From: Bradyrhizobium sp. B124
GTDB lineage: Bacteria; Pseudomonadota; Alphaproteobacteria; Rhizobiales; Xanthobacteraceae
Length of the DNA: 64,000 bases
NCBI RefSeq assembly: GCF_038967635.1
Contig: NZ_CP152413.1
Span: 2,294,001-2,358,000 of the forward strand
Reading direction: 5' to 3'
Shown here: positions 26,845 through 35,398 of the stretch, one piece after another
Position numbering within the stretch: the first letter of the stretch is position 1
Layout of the letters: every line of letters begins with the position of its first letter
The notes under the pieces: model-generated
What the model saw: the letters and a program-made list of their open reading frames with translations, nothing else
Databases searched by the model: none
What the model was told of the DNA's origin: nothing
Program-made: the position numbers and the translations under genes

Positions 26845-27690
26845 ATGCGCGACTTTCGTGATGCCAAGGCCATGGCGCAGACGCTGCGCGAAGCGCTCGC
26901 CGCCAAATCGATCCCCCTCACCCACAGCGACAGCCTGGAGCTGGTCGCCAGATTGTTCGGTCAGCGCGACTGGAACACGCTGGCGGCGCGGATACAGGCC
27001 GCCGGACCGCCAAGCACGCCGGCACAGGCTGCAGACTCCACTGCAGAATCACCGCCGATCGCCGCGCGGCAGGAAATCGCGGTGGATTCCGCCGTGCTCG
27101 ACAATTATGCCGGCTTCTACAAGCTCAGCGACCGCGCCGTGTTCACGGTGACACCCGACGAACATCATCTGGTGATGCAACTGACCGGGCAGCGCTCGGT
27201 GCGGTTCTTTGCGGAGAGCGTGACCGAATTCTTCGCCAGGATTGTCGACGCCCAGGTCAGCTTCGTCGTCGGACCGGACGGACGAGCCACCTCGCTGATT
27301 CTGCATCAGAACGGCAGCGATATTGCGATGGCGCGTATCGATGCCGCGGCGGCAGGCAAGATCGCCGATCAGACGGCGGAGCGCGTCAAGAACCAGTCGG
27401 CCAGTCCTGGAACCGAGGCTGCGCTGCACCGCCTGATCGATGGGATCGCCTCGGGGAATCCCAACTACAATGAGATGAGCCCGGCGCTGGCGGCGGCGAC
27501 CCGCAAGCAGATGACGTGGCTTCAGCCCCTTGCGGACCTCGGGACGATCCAGGCGATCCGCTTTCTTGGTGTCGGCGAGCAAGGTGAAGACGTCTATAGC
27601 GTCAGACAGGCGAACGGCGCCGCGCACTGGCGCATCGCGCTCGACGACAAGGGCATCATTTCAACCGCGTGGGTGACTCCCGGCCCGTAA
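26845..27690 (+). CDS. Glyoxalase-related N-terminal domain fused to DUF3471-like domain
   Basis: A 281-residue protein in three parts. Residues 1-50 (MRDFRDAKAMAQTLREALA, LFGQRDWNTLAARI) match the short glyoxalase-related helical domain often found at N-termini. Residues 75-170 (VLDNYAGFYKLS, RFFAESVTEFFAR, GRATSLILHQNG) resemble the beta-sheet domain at the C-terminus of serine hydrolases (DUF3471). The last 95 residues form a third helical and beta part. No catalytic residues of a hydrolase are present. The gene stands alone; the upstream 270 bases hold a GTCCCCGG/CCGGGGAC inverted repeat. Confidence 0.7.
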   Translation: MRDFRDAKAMAQTLREALAAKSIPLTHSDSLELVARLFGQRDWNTLAARIQAAGPPSTPAQAADSTAESPPIAARQEIAVDSAVLDNYAGFYKLSDRAVFTVTPDEHHLVMQLTGQRSVRFFAESVTEFFARIVDAQVSFVVGPDGRATSLILHQNGSDIAMARIDAAAAGKIADQTAERVKNQSASPGTEAALHRLIDGIASGNPNYNEMSPALAAATRKQMTWLQPLADLGTIQAIRFLGVGEQGEDVYSVRQANGAAHWRIALDDKGIISTAWVTPGP

Positions 27691-27702
27691 CAGCCCGTGC
27701 CG

Positions 27703-30700
27703 CTACGGCGTCGCGCCGGCGCGGCGCTCGCCCTTGATGACCGGGAGCGTGCTGACCGGCGCGGCCCTTGGCCCGTCGGCCAGCGATCCGGTCGTGACCG
27801 GATCGGGCAGCGGCGCGCGGGCGGTGGCGTCCGGGAAGCGGGTCTTCATCTCGCGGATGAAGCCGTCGAGCGTGTCGACGCTGGCGGCCATCCGCGCGAT
27901 CTGGGCGAATTCGGCGCTCGAGGTCGCTACCGGCTTGCTGGCCGCGTCGAACGCCAGTCTGTCGGCATCGCCGGACATCAGCGGCGCGTATTTCTCGCGG
28001 AACCGGGACAGCCCGATGGCGTCCTCGGCGAGCGCGTAGCCGACCACGGCGCGGATGATGTCGGCCTTCTCGCTCGGGTTGAGCGGCGTGAAATCGCGCC
28101 AGCGGTCGCCGTAATAGAGCTCGATCTGCTCGGACGCCTCGCGCCAGTGCCGCGACGCCCAATAGATGTCCGAACGCAGCCGGATCGCCTCGCGGCCGGT
28201 GATGTTCGAGATGATGTCGAGCGCGAGGTCGTGCCGGCCGACGTCGCTCTGCGCGCGCGCCTCGAGCAGCAGCCGCTGCTGGCGCAGTTCGCCGGAGAGA
28301 TCCGCGATCCGGGTCGAGCGCAGCGCGCCAATGGCGCGGTCGGGCTTGCGGTTCATCAGATAGACCATCGCAAGCCGCGCGGCGACCTGCGCGCGCGCCG
28401 CGCCTTCGAGCCGCTTGTCGACCTGGTACTGCAGGAGGTCGGCGGCCTGGTCGAGCAGATCGACGCCGACGAGACGGTCGGCGAGACGGCGGATCATCTC
28501 GTCGCCGCGGCGGCCGATCGGCGTCAGCTCGCGATAATCGTAGAACGTGCCGAGCGCATCGATTGGCGCCATCTCGTCGCCCTTCGGGCCGAGATAGAGC
28601 TGCACGAACAACGCCGAGGCGGCATCCTGCGCCTGGCGCGATTCCGGCGCGTTCGGCTGCAGCCGGGTCGCCGCACGGGTCACCGCGAAGGCATCGGCAT
28701 AGCGCGCGGTCTCGGCATAGATCTGCGACAGCACATACAACGTCTTCAGCTCGATATTGTCGCCGCGCCACAGCATCGACAAGAGCTCGAGCTCCTTCAG
28801 CACATCGTCGCGGCCGATCTCGCCGCGCTTCTGCCGCAGCAGCGTCTCCAGCAGTCTGCCTTCGGCGGCGGCCTGCCGGTCGGGCGAACCGGCGGCGAAG
28901 CGATAGGCGTCGAGCGCATCCTTCTCCTGGCCGAGCGCTTCGGCGAGCCGGCCGCGCAGCACCGCAACCGCGGGCTTGAGCGCGTCGGGAATGCCGACCA
29001 CGTCGAGATCGCTCTTGCGCCGCGCGGCGCCGGCATAGTCCTTGACCTCGAGCGAGGCCTTCATCGAGTCGATCGTGACGATGCGCTGCAGATCGGGCGG
29101 CAGCGTCGCGACCGCGAATTCGGCGTTCTTGAACTTTTCGCGCGCCTCGGGCCATTTGCCCTCGCGGGCGAAGGCGAGCCCCTTCCACAATTGAGAATCG
29201 TAACCGTTGCCGATCACGGGATTGGCGAGGTCCTTGAGGCCCTGCGCCGGGTGCCCGATCAGGATGCTGGCAACCGCGTGCACCATCACCACGGAGGCCG
29301 CCTCGCTGCCGCGCTTGCTTTCGGACAGTATCAGATTGGCGACACCATGGGCTTCCTGGTACATGGCGCGTGCCATGTAGAAATCGGCGAGATCGAGCCG
29401 CGCCTGCGGCAGCTGCTCGGCATTGGCCGTCGAAGCCGCCGCGATCAGGCCGTCGAGCTGCTTGAGGAAATTCTCCGACTGGTTCTTGCGCCACTCGTCC
29501 GGATCGAACAGCGGCTTCACCGCCGCGGTCGCGCGCTCGGCGGCGACGTCGGCCGACGACAGCGTCAGGCCGCCGGGCCGGCCCAGCGTCACCTTGTCGG
29601 CGCCGACCTCCGCCTTGACGTCGTCGGCGTTCGGATGAACCACGACGCCGTGGATCGATTCCAGCAATGAGAGCTCGACAAAGTCCTGCCGCTTGATGAT
29701 GCCGCGGGTCGGCGGCGGCGCGGTCACGACCCAGAGCGTATCGCCCGCGTCGGGATCGATCAGTCTGTGGAGCTGGCCGGAATTGGCGAGCGGCACGCTG
29801 ACATTGGCGAGCGAGGGCTCGCTGATGTTGCGCACCACGCTGAGCGGCAGCGGCGGCTTCTGCACCCGGTCGGCGAAGGTCAGCGTCCAGCTCACGCCGC
29901 GCGAGCGATCGTCGCTCTCGAGTGACGGCATCTGCGGCCTGTTGAGGCGGAAGCGCACCGCCTGCCCTTTCTCCAGCGCGATCCGGCTGACGTCTGATAT
30001 CAGCGAGCCGGCCTTGGCGCGGATCGGATCGACGTCGATCGCCTCAGGCGTGTCGAACACCATCCACACCGTGTCGGCGCGACGGAACAGCGCCGCCGGC
30101 GTCACGCCGGGGAATGAGAACGTCACCCGCAACCCGTCGCTGTCGCGCTGGGCTTCGACCGCGGAACTGGCAGCAGACTTGGCGTTGGCGCGGGCTTCGG
30201 CAGGCGGCGATGGCGCCGCCGCTGGCTTCGGCGCCTCCATGGCCGGCGCGGTCGCGACAGCAAGCGCAGGCTTTGGCGCGTCGCTCTGTGCCGTCGCAGC
30301 GCTGCCCTCGCGCGGCGCGGCCGGTGCAGCGGCTTTCTCGACGTCAGCCGCCGGCGCCGCGGCGATCTTCGGCAGCTCCGAATTAGGCAGCTCGGATCTC
30401 GGCTGTTCCGATTTGACGGGCGCGGGCGCCGGTTGTTCGGTCGTGGCCTGTTCGGGCTTGACCGGCTCCGACTGCACCTGTTCGGACTTTACCGGCTCGG
30501 ACTTTACCTGTTCCGACTTGGCCGGCTCCGCCTTGGGTTGCTCTGCCTTGGATTGCTCGGACTTGGATTGCTCAGATTTGGGTTGCTCGGACTTGATCTC
30601 GATCTTGGCCTGCTGCGCGATGCTTTCCGACGTCACCGGCGCGATCGCAGCCGCACCCTTCGGTTTGCCGCGCGGCGTCGGCAACAACGAGCTCAGCGAG

Positions 30701-31572
30701 GGCTTCGCCGCCGGCTGCTGCTCGCTCTGCTGGAAGGCGACATCGACAATGTAGTTCTTTTCGTCGCGGAACGAATGCACGTCGACATCGCCAATCAGCG
30801 TCACGTCGACCGCCGAGGTATCCGTGTCGGCGCGCGAGCTGATCGACGCGACGTTCGGGGGAGCGGCAACCTTGGCATCGGCTAGGTCGAAGCTCAGGAC
30901 CGAGTTGAAGGACAGCGTCAGCTTCTGCTCGTTCAGCACCGAGGAGACGCTGACCCCGTCGGGAACCTCGAACACGAAACGGACGAAGGTGGGCTGCACC
31001 AGTGCGCGAACCCGGATCGGCGGCTTCTTCTTGGCGGCATCGGCGGCGCGCTGGATGCGCAACAGACGCTCGGCGGCACGGGCGCGCTCCGCCAGTTCGC
31101 GGATCACTTCCTGCGGCAGCGACGGCGGCGGGCCGGTCCAGCCGTCGGGGAGAAAGTCGACGAAGATGCGCTCGCCGGCGGTCATGGTGTTGATGGTGAC
31201 GCGCCGCGCCAGCGACAGGCGGATCGCCGAACCGTCGGGATCGCGGCGCGCGGCGCCGACATAATCGGGCACCGCATCCGAGAGTTTCTCGACGGGGATA
31301 TCGACTGGACGCTTGAAGCGGATCACGATGATCGAGCCGGCGGTCGTGACCTCCGACTCGACATCCTCCTTCAGCTTCAGCACCAGCCGGGCATAGCCGT
31401 TCGCGGCCGAGAATGTCGCCTCGCCCGGCACGGGCGGCAGGTCTTGGGCCCGCACTGTGGCTGGATATGTGAGGTTTGTGAGGGCAAGGCCAGTGGCGAG
31501 CAGGCACAGACGGGCAGTCCGCGCCCAGGCGCGGCCTAGCGACCATGTTTCAGCGGCAGCCGTTCGCGCCAT
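27703..31572 (-). CDS. Very large exported protein with beta domains and TPR-like helices
   Basis: A 1289-residue protein from ATG at 31572; 18 more residues are possible from 31626. A signal peptide ends near TVRAQ. Two AMIN-like beta domains follow (about 50-160 and 185-285), then a Pro/Ala/Glu-rich linker with KSEQ repeats (about 327-402). A third beta domain starts near 465 (GLRVTFSFPGVTPAALFRRAD). Roughly 600 residues of TPR-like helical hairpins complete the protein. It is probably periplasmic or envelope-bound. A perfect CtrA box precedes it, and the adjacent flagellar genes suggest a motility role, perhaps motor- or envelope-related. No named orthologue is claimed. Confidence 0.78.
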   Translation of the reverse strand: MARTAAAETWSLGRAWARTARLCLLATGLALTNLTYPATVRAQDLPPVPGEATFSAANGYARLVLKLKEDVESEVTTAGSIIVIRFKRPVDIPVEKLSDAVPDYVGAARRDPDGSAIRLSLARRVTINTMTAGERIFVDFLPDGWTGPPPSLPQEVIRELAERARAAERLLRIQRAADAAKKKPPIRVRALVQPTFVRFVFEVPDGVSVSSVLNEQKLTLSFNSVLSFDLADAKVAAPPNVASISSRADTDTSAVDVTLIGDVDVHSFRDEKNYIVDVAFQQSEQQPAAKPSLSSLLPTPRGKPKGAAAIAPVTSESIAQQAKIEIKSEQPKSEQSKSEQSKAEQPKAEPAKSEQVKSEPVKSEQVQSEPVKPEQATTEQPAPAPVKSEQPRSELPNSELPKIAAAPAADVEKAAAPAAPREGSAATAQSDAPKPALAVATAPAMEAPKPAAAPSPPAEARANAKSAASSAVEAQRDSDGLRVTFSFPGVTPAALFRRADTVWMVFDTPEAIDVDPIRAKAGSLISDVSRIALEKGQAVRFRLNRPQMPSLESDDRSRGVSWTLTFADRVQKPPLPLSVVRNISEPSLANVSVPLANSGQLHRLIDPDAGDTLWVVTAPPPTRGIIKRQDFVELSLLESIHGVVVHPNADDVKAEVGADKVTLGRPGGLTLSSADVAAERATAAVKPLFDPDEWRKNQSENFLKQLDGLIAAASTANAEQLPQARLDLADFYMARAMYQEAHGVANLILSESKRGSEAASVVMVHAVASILIGHPAQGLKDLANPVIGNGYDSQLWKGLAFAREGKWPEAREKFKNAEFAVATLPPDLQRIVTIDSMKASLEVKDYAGAARRKSDLDVVGIPDALKPAVAVLRGRLAEALGQEKDALDAYRFAAGSPDRQAAAEGRLLETLLRQKRGEIGRDDVLKELELLSMLWRGDNIELKTLYVLSQIYAETARYADAFAVTRAATRLQPNAPESRQAQDAASALFVQLYLGPKGDEMAPIDALGTFYDYRELTPIGRRGDEMIRRLADRLVGVDLLDQAADLLQYQVDKRLEGAARAQVAARLAMVYLMNRKPDRAIGALRSTRIADLSGELRQQRLLLEARAQSDVGRHDLALDIISNITGREAIRLRSDIYWASRHWREASEQIELYYGDRWRDFTPLNPSEKADIIRAVVGYALAEDAIGLSRFREKYAPLMSGDADRLAFDAASKPVATSSAEFAQIARMAASVDTLDGFIREMKTRFPDATARAPLPDPVTTGSLADGPRAAPVSTLPVIKGERRAGATP
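30367..30594 (-). repeat. Coding tandem repeat (KSEQx) in the large exported protein
   Basis: About fifteen imperfect five-residue units of the type KSEQ-x or KAEP-x, giving a 15-base periodicity in the DNA. The stretch is charged and Pro-rich, probably an extended linker between the second and third beta domains. Repeat number may vary among strains. Confidence 0.85.
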
Positions 31573-31652
31573 CTCGAAACGTCTTCTCGGACCTCTGCCA
31601 TACCAGCGCGAAGCGCCCTCGCCCACGCGTCCCGATCTTGGATCGGGCGGCG

Positions 31653-31667
31653 TTAAGGAGCTGTTAA
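31653..31667. promoter_or_regulatory. Predicted CtrA box upstream of the large exported protein
   Basis: TTAA-GGAGCTG-TTAA, an exact TTAA-N7-TTAA match, about 80-95 bases upstream of the ATG at 31572. It supports inclusion of this gene in the flagellar regulon. Confidence 0.7.
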
Positions 31668-31782
31668 CGTCAATGGATTGTTTCAGAGGACGCTACGAGG
31701 GGACCAGGAAGGTGTCTTTGAAGCGGGTTTCGGAGGCGGCTTCGCCCCTGCGGTAATCTGTCAGTCGAACGCGTTTGTAGTA

Positions 31783-32058
31783 TGGTTAAAGAATACTTGC
31801 CATCACATTGGAACGGCTCGCGGAAATGGGTGGTTCAAGCTGCCGCTCACTACGGCGAGATTCGACATCCAGAATCATCTGAAAGCAGTTGAGCAGCAAA
31901 CCGCTTGTATTGCAGCGGCGCTGGATGAAGACGATCCATCTTTCGTCGCTACGGCTATCGCCGACGTCGCGAAGGCGCGGCGCCTGGCTTGCGGGCGCAA
32001 ACCCGCCGAAAGTCAGCCTCTGAAGCTCACGCGGTCCGTCAATTCGTCTTCGGCGTGA
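31783..32058 (+). pseudogene. Decayed HigB-HigA-like toxin-antitoxin remnant
   Basis: The segment at 31861-31980 encodes TTARFDIQNHLK and IAAALDEDDPSFVATAIADV followed by AKAR. This closely resembles the N-terminal half of addiction-module antidote proteins of the HigA-like group. The helix-turn-helix that should follow is missing; the next bases (31981-32055) look like its degenerate remains with indels. Just upstream, FVVWLKN at about 31774 and, one frame over, AITLERLAEMGG at 31799 resemble fragments of the matching HigB/RelE-type toxin, in the usual toxin-first order. The reading is inference from recognisable fragments. The rest of the 31627-32038 gap holds only the CtrA box. Confidence 0.4.
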
Positions 32059-32851
32059 GCATCTTGCCTTCGATCTTGGGAAGATCGTCTGTTGATACCG
32101 ACTTGTCGCCGCCGGCGCGGCGGGCGAGTTCGACCGTGAGCCGTTCGGCGGCCTCGGGCTGCATCAGGCCGAGGATGTCGGACATCTTGCGAGGCTGGAT
32201 CTGCGAGGCGATCTGGTAGAGCACGGTCATCTCCAGCCGATCGAACACTTTTGCGGCGTCCTTCGGCTTCATGTTCTCGTACATGGTGACGATGCCCTTG
32301 AAACGGGCGGCGTCGGCTTCTGCCTTTGCCGCCGCATCGGCATTCGTCTTCGCGTCATTGGCCTTGGCCTCCTCGACCTTGGCCTCGATGCGCTTCTCCG
32401 CGGCCTTCAGGAGGCTTTCGCGAATCTCGACCTCGCGGGCACGCGTCTCGAGTTCCTGGCGGCGCGACTGCAGCCGTTCCAGGATCGCGCGTTCGGAGGC
32501 CGACACCGGCGGCGGCGCATCCAGATTGACCACCACGCCGTCGGGCTTGGGCGCCTCCGCGGCCGGTGCGGCCGGTTTCGGTGCCTCGTCCTTCTTCGCG
32601 TCCTTGCCCTCGACCGATCCCGTGATGTCGCCGGGATCGGCCTTGAACTTGCCGTCGGCAACCGTCTTGGGAGCGCCGGGGAAGTTGAAATTCTGCTGCG
32701 CCCAAGATGGACCGGCCGGGCCGGCCGGCGGCGCGTCGTCGGCAAACACGTAACCGCCATCGAGCACGAGGCCCGCGACCTTCAGCACCATCAGGCCGAA
32801 GATCGCAACCAGCACCACGGGCATCACTCTGATGTCACGAAGCAACTTCAT
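32039..32851 (-). CDS. motE: MotE-family flagellar motor chaperone-like protein
   Basis: A 270-residue protein. One N-terminal membrane helix (about 10-28) is followed by a Pro/Ala-rich linker, a long coiled coil (ILERLQSRRQELETRAREVE through about 185) and a C-terminal MgtE-N-like helical domain (YENMKPKDAAKVFDRLEM, RKMSDILGLMQPEAAERLT). This is the layout of MotE proteins, periplasmic partners of motor components in rhizobia. It overlaps the DUF6468 gene by four bases and belongs to the fliL-fliM operon. Confidence 0.82.
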   Translation of the reverse strand: MKLLRDIRVMPVVLVAIFGLMVLKVAGLVLDGGYVFADDAPPAGPAGPSWAQQNFNFPGAPKTVADGKFKADPGDITGSVEGKDAKKDEAPKPAAPAAEAPKPDGVVVNLDAPPPVSASERAILERLQSRRQELETRAREVEIRESLLKAAEKRIEAKVEEAKANDAKTNADAAAKAEADAARFKGIVTMYENMKPKDAAKVFDRLEMTVLYQIASQIQPRKMSDILGLMQPEAAERLTVELARRAGGDKSVSTDDLPKIEGKMLTPKTN

Positions 32852-33309
32852 GCAGCGAGGCCGCCGGCCCTCCTGCGCTCGGTGAAGGCTTCAGCCGCCG
32901 CGGCAACCGCGCGCGCGGCCGAAACCCTGGGCGCCTGCGCCACCGGCGCGGCGGGTGCCGGCGCATGCGCGGGCTCCGGCGGCCGCGCGGCCATCGCGAT
33001 CTTGGACAGGCGGCGCACCACGTGGTCGCCTTCCGCCAGCTGATTCTTCAGCTGCGCCGACATCTGCACCGCCGCGTCGAGCTGGTTGCCGAGGTTCTCG
33101 TTGACGTCGCGCACCGCGTGCTTCAACCCGCCGATCGCCCGCTCGGCGATCTCGGTCGCGGTGATCAATTCGGCGATCGTCGCCTTCAGCGAATGCTCGT
33201 CCGCCTTCAGCCGTTGCAGCCGCTTGTTGAGCAGCCAGCAATAGCCGATCGTCAGCATCAGCAGCACGGCTACCAGACTCTCGATTGCTAGTCCAAGCAC
33301 ATGACTCAT
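32848..33309 (-). CDS. DUF6468 flagellar-operon membrane protein
   Basis: A 153-residue protein of a family (DUF6468) seen in alphaproteobacterial flagellar operons. An N-terminal helix (about 8-26) anchors a coiled-coil region (LKADEHSLKATIAELITATEIAE, GLKHAVRDVNENL) and a Pro/Ala tail. No function is assigned. Its start overlaps the end of fliM by four bases and its stop overlaps the start of motE by four bases. Such tight coupling suggests a role in the motor or switch. Confidence 0.8.
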   Translation of the reverse strand: MSHVLGLAIESLVAVLLMLTIGYCWLLNKRLQRLKADEHSLKATIAELITATEIAERAIGGLKHAVRDVNENLGNQLDAAVQMSAQLKNQLAEGDHVVRRLSKIAMAARPPEPAHAPAPAAPVAQAPRVSAARAVAAAAEAFTERRRAGGLAA

Positions 33310-34508
33310 GGTGCCTCCATCATCTTGGTCCGCTCGTCCGCCTTCTCGAACATCGCGAAGGTGGTTTGGGGTTTACGCAAATTCTTGGTGACGCGGATCG
33401 CGACGCGGTCGCCGACGCGGCCCATGCGGCCCTCCGTCAGGGTGACATTGCCGCAACGGACCGAGACCAGCGCGTCGGAACGGATATCCAGCGGCAGCGT
33501 GTCGCCGACCTTGAGCTTCATCAGTTCCTTGAGCGGGATATCGGCCTCGTACAGCACCGCATCGACCGCAATCTCGGCCTGCGCCACTTCGGTGGCGAAA
33601 TGGCCTTCCCAGATCGGATCGCGGCCGAACTTTTCGCCCATGAACATCTGCAACAGAACGTTGCGGATCGGCTCGATGGTGGCGTAGGGCAGCAGCAATT
33701 CGACATTGCCGCCGCGGTCTTCCATGTCGATGCGCAGGCGCACCAGGATCGCCGCGTTGGCCGGGCGGCTGATCGCGGCAAAGCGCGGATTGGTCTCGAG
33801 CCGGTCGATCGTGAAGGTCACCGGCGACAGCGGCCGGAACGCCTGCTCGGCATCCGACAGCACCACCTCGACCAGCCGCTTCACGAGGTTGGTCTCGATC
33901 GTGGTGTAGGGCCGGCCCTCGATCTTGAGCTGGGTCTGGCCGCGGCGGCCGCCGAGCAGCACGTCGATCATCGAATAGATCAGGTTGGAGTCGACCATGG
34001 CGAGGCCGAAATTCTCCCACTCCTCCGCCTTGAACACCGAGAGCACCGCCGGCAGCGGGATCGAGTTCATGTAGTCGCCGAAGCGCACCGAGGTGATGCG
34101 GTCGAGCGAGACCTCGACGTTGTCGGAGGTGAAATTGCGCAAGCTGGTCGTCATCAACCGCACCAGGCGGTCGAACACGATTTCGAGCATCGGCAGACGC
34201 TCGTATGACACCATCGCGGAATCGATGATAGCGCGGATGCCGGAATGATCGTCGAGGCTGACGTCGCCGACCGTGAAGCCGAGGAGATTGTCGATCTCCT
34301 CCTGCGACAGCACGCGCTCGCCATTGGTGTTCTTGCCGCCGAAGTCGCGGCTGCCGTCCTCGACCATGGCGGCCCATTGCAGCGCCATGTTCTCGGTCAG
34401 CTCGTTCTTGGCAGCTTCCGCCGCGGCCGCCGCGGGATCCTCGGAATCGAGCGAGGCTTCCCATTGGGCCGCAATGGCGTCCTGGTCCATCTGGTCGTTG
34501 CCGGCCAT
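33306..34508 (-). CDS. fliM: Flagellar motor switch protein FliM
   Basis: A 400-residue C-ring switch protein. The CheY-binding motif LSQEEIDNLLGF is at 67-78, unusually deep because of a 66-residue N-terminal extension. The extension contains a second DQDAIAAQWEASL helix that resembles N-termini of alphaproteobacterial FliN. The middle domain (GIRAIIDSAMVSYERLPMLE onward, with GGRRGQ near 210) and the C-terminal SpoA domain (LKVGDTLPLDIRSDALVSV) are intact. The operon order is fliL, fliM, DUF6468, motE. Confidence 0.95.
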   Translation of the reverse strand: MAGNDQMDQDAIAAQWEASLDSEDPAAAAAEAAKNELTENMALQWAAMVEDGSRDFGGKNTNGERVLSQEEIDNLLGFTVGDVSLDDHSGIRAIIDSAMVSYERLPMLEIVFDRLVRLMTTSLRNFTSDNVEVSLDRITSVRFGDYMNSIPLPAVLSVFKAEEWENFGLAMVDSNLIYSMIDVLLGGRRGQTQLKIEGRPYTTIETNLVKRLVEVVLSDAEQAFRPLSPVTFTIDRLETNPRFAAISRPANAAILVRLRIDMEDRGGNVELLLPYATIEPIRNVLLQMFMGEKFGRDPIWEGHFATEVAQAEIAVDAVLYEADIPLKELMKLKVGDTLPLDIRSDALVSVRCGNVTLTEGRMGRVGDRVAIRVTKNLRKPQTTFAMFEKADERTKMMEAP

Positions 34509-34526
34509 GGCTTTACATCCGCCCCG

Positions 34527-35015
34527 TCACTGGATCACGACTTCCTTGAACAGCACCGCGTTGACCTGGTTGGGCGCCAGCGCGAGGTTGACGCGCTTGG
34601 TCAGCTCTTCCTTGAGACGGAACAGGCCGGCCGAGCCGTTGAGATCGCTCGGGCGCAGTTCGCGCATGTAGGTCTGGAACAGGTCGGTGACGCGCGGCAG
34701 CGCCGGCTTGATCGCCTCGACCTGCTTCTCTTCCTTGATCTCGAGCACGAGCTTCAGCTTGAGATATTGCACCCGCTCGCCGGGCGCGCCGACCAGATTG
34801 ACCAGCATGTCGGGCACGTCGACAAAGCTCGGCGGCTTCGGCGGCGGCGCTTCGGCGTGCTGCTCCTCGCCGTGACCGCGCATGAAGAAGAACCATCCGC
34901 CCGCCCCCGCGCCGAGCACGACGAGGAAGCCGACGACGGCGATGATCAGCTTGAGCTTGCCCTTCTTCGGAGCGGCCGCGCCCTCGCCGCTATCCGTCTT
35001 TTCCTCGTCCGCCAT
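34527..35015 (-). CDS. fliL: Flagellar basal-body protein FliL
   Basis: A 162-residue protein with one membrane helix (about 22-47, GKLKLIIAVVGFLVVLGAGAGG) and a periplasmic domain. The domain shows VDVPDMLVNLVG, YLKLKLVLEI and the C-terminal NAVLFKEVVIQ typical of FliL. It surrounds the stator units and supports motor function in known systems. It is the first gene of the fliL-fliM-DUF6468-motE operon. A CtrA-type box lies 123-137 bases upstream of its start. Confidence 0.93.
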   Translation of the reverse strand: MADEEKTDSGEGAAAPKKGKLKLIIAVVGFLVVLGAGAGGWFFFMRGHGEEQHAEAPPPKPPSFVDVPDMLVNLVGAPGERVQYLKLKLVLEIKEEKQVEAIKPALPRVTDLFQTYMRELRPSDLNGSAGLFRLKEELTKRVNLALAPNQVNAVLFKEVVIQ

Positions 35016-35137
35016 CGTCCGCTCGCTTCAACCTGAAGGATGCGAACGCGATTTGCCCCAGCTTTGGCTTGAAGACGCGATACAAAGGCCGCCGGCGCAC
35101 ACGCGCCCCAATGCCGGCAACACTGGGGTCATAATGG

Positions 35138-35152
35138 TTAACGGAAGATTAG
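35138..35152. promoter_or_regulatory. Predicted CtrA box upstream of fliL
   Basis: TTAA-CGGAAGA-TTAG, one base from the TTAA-N7-TTAA consensus, in the fliL/flgF divergent region. With the sigma-54-type box at 35271-35286, it makes this 383-base gap a two-class flagellar control region. Confidence 0.6.
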
Positions 35153-35270
35153 GATTTACCTTCAACTAGGAAAAAACTGCCGGGCAAACATGGTCAACAA
35201 GACCTTTCTGCCGCCCGGCACGGCTCCCTGCAAAACACCTAACCCATTCAAATATCTGATTATTTCAAGT

Positions 35271-35286
35271 TGGCACGGGTTTCGCT
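35271..35286 (+). promoter_or_regulatory. Predicted sigma-54 promoter for flgF-flgG-flgA-flgH
   Basis: TGGCACG-GGTT-TCGCT, with the invariant GG and GC separated by ten bases; it differs from TGGCACG-N4-TTGCW at one position. It lies 113 bases before the flgF ATG, leaving a long leader of about 100 bases. Near-identical boxes precede flgI and flgE. Confidence 0.72.
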
Positions 35287-35307
35287 GAGAGGACGACGTG
35301 ACCGGCG

Positions 35308-35396
35308 GGTTTGGGAGAACCCAATGGTTACCGACGGTCCGGCGTGAAGGTTTGGGAGAACCTTTCGCATCGGATCACCTCACAGGGGAGAACCAC
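35308..35396 (+). repeat. Repeated ribosome-binding-site-like leader with seven-codon reading frame
   Basis: GGTTTGGGAGAACC occurs at 35308-35321 and exactly again at 35349-35362. A third, shorter version (GGGGAGAACCACC) forms the flgF ribosome-binding site. The first copy is followed by ATG at 35324 and a seven-codon frame, MVTDGPA, ending in TGA at 35345-35347. The leader could affect flgF translation, but no experiment supports this and the short frame could be chance. Confidence 0.55.
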
Positions 35397-35398
35397 CG

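Noticed and set aside
27697..29670. A 657-codon open frame antisense to the large exported protein
   Set aside because: Shadow of TPR-coding DNA; no ribosome site or recognisable domain.
30367..30594. CRISPR or satellite array from the 15-base periodicity
   Set aside because: The periodicity is explained by KSEQx codons in a conserved frame.
35308..35396. CRISPR-like direct repeats before flgF
   Set aside because: Only two exact 14-bp copies and one partial copy, with no regular spacer series and no cas genes.
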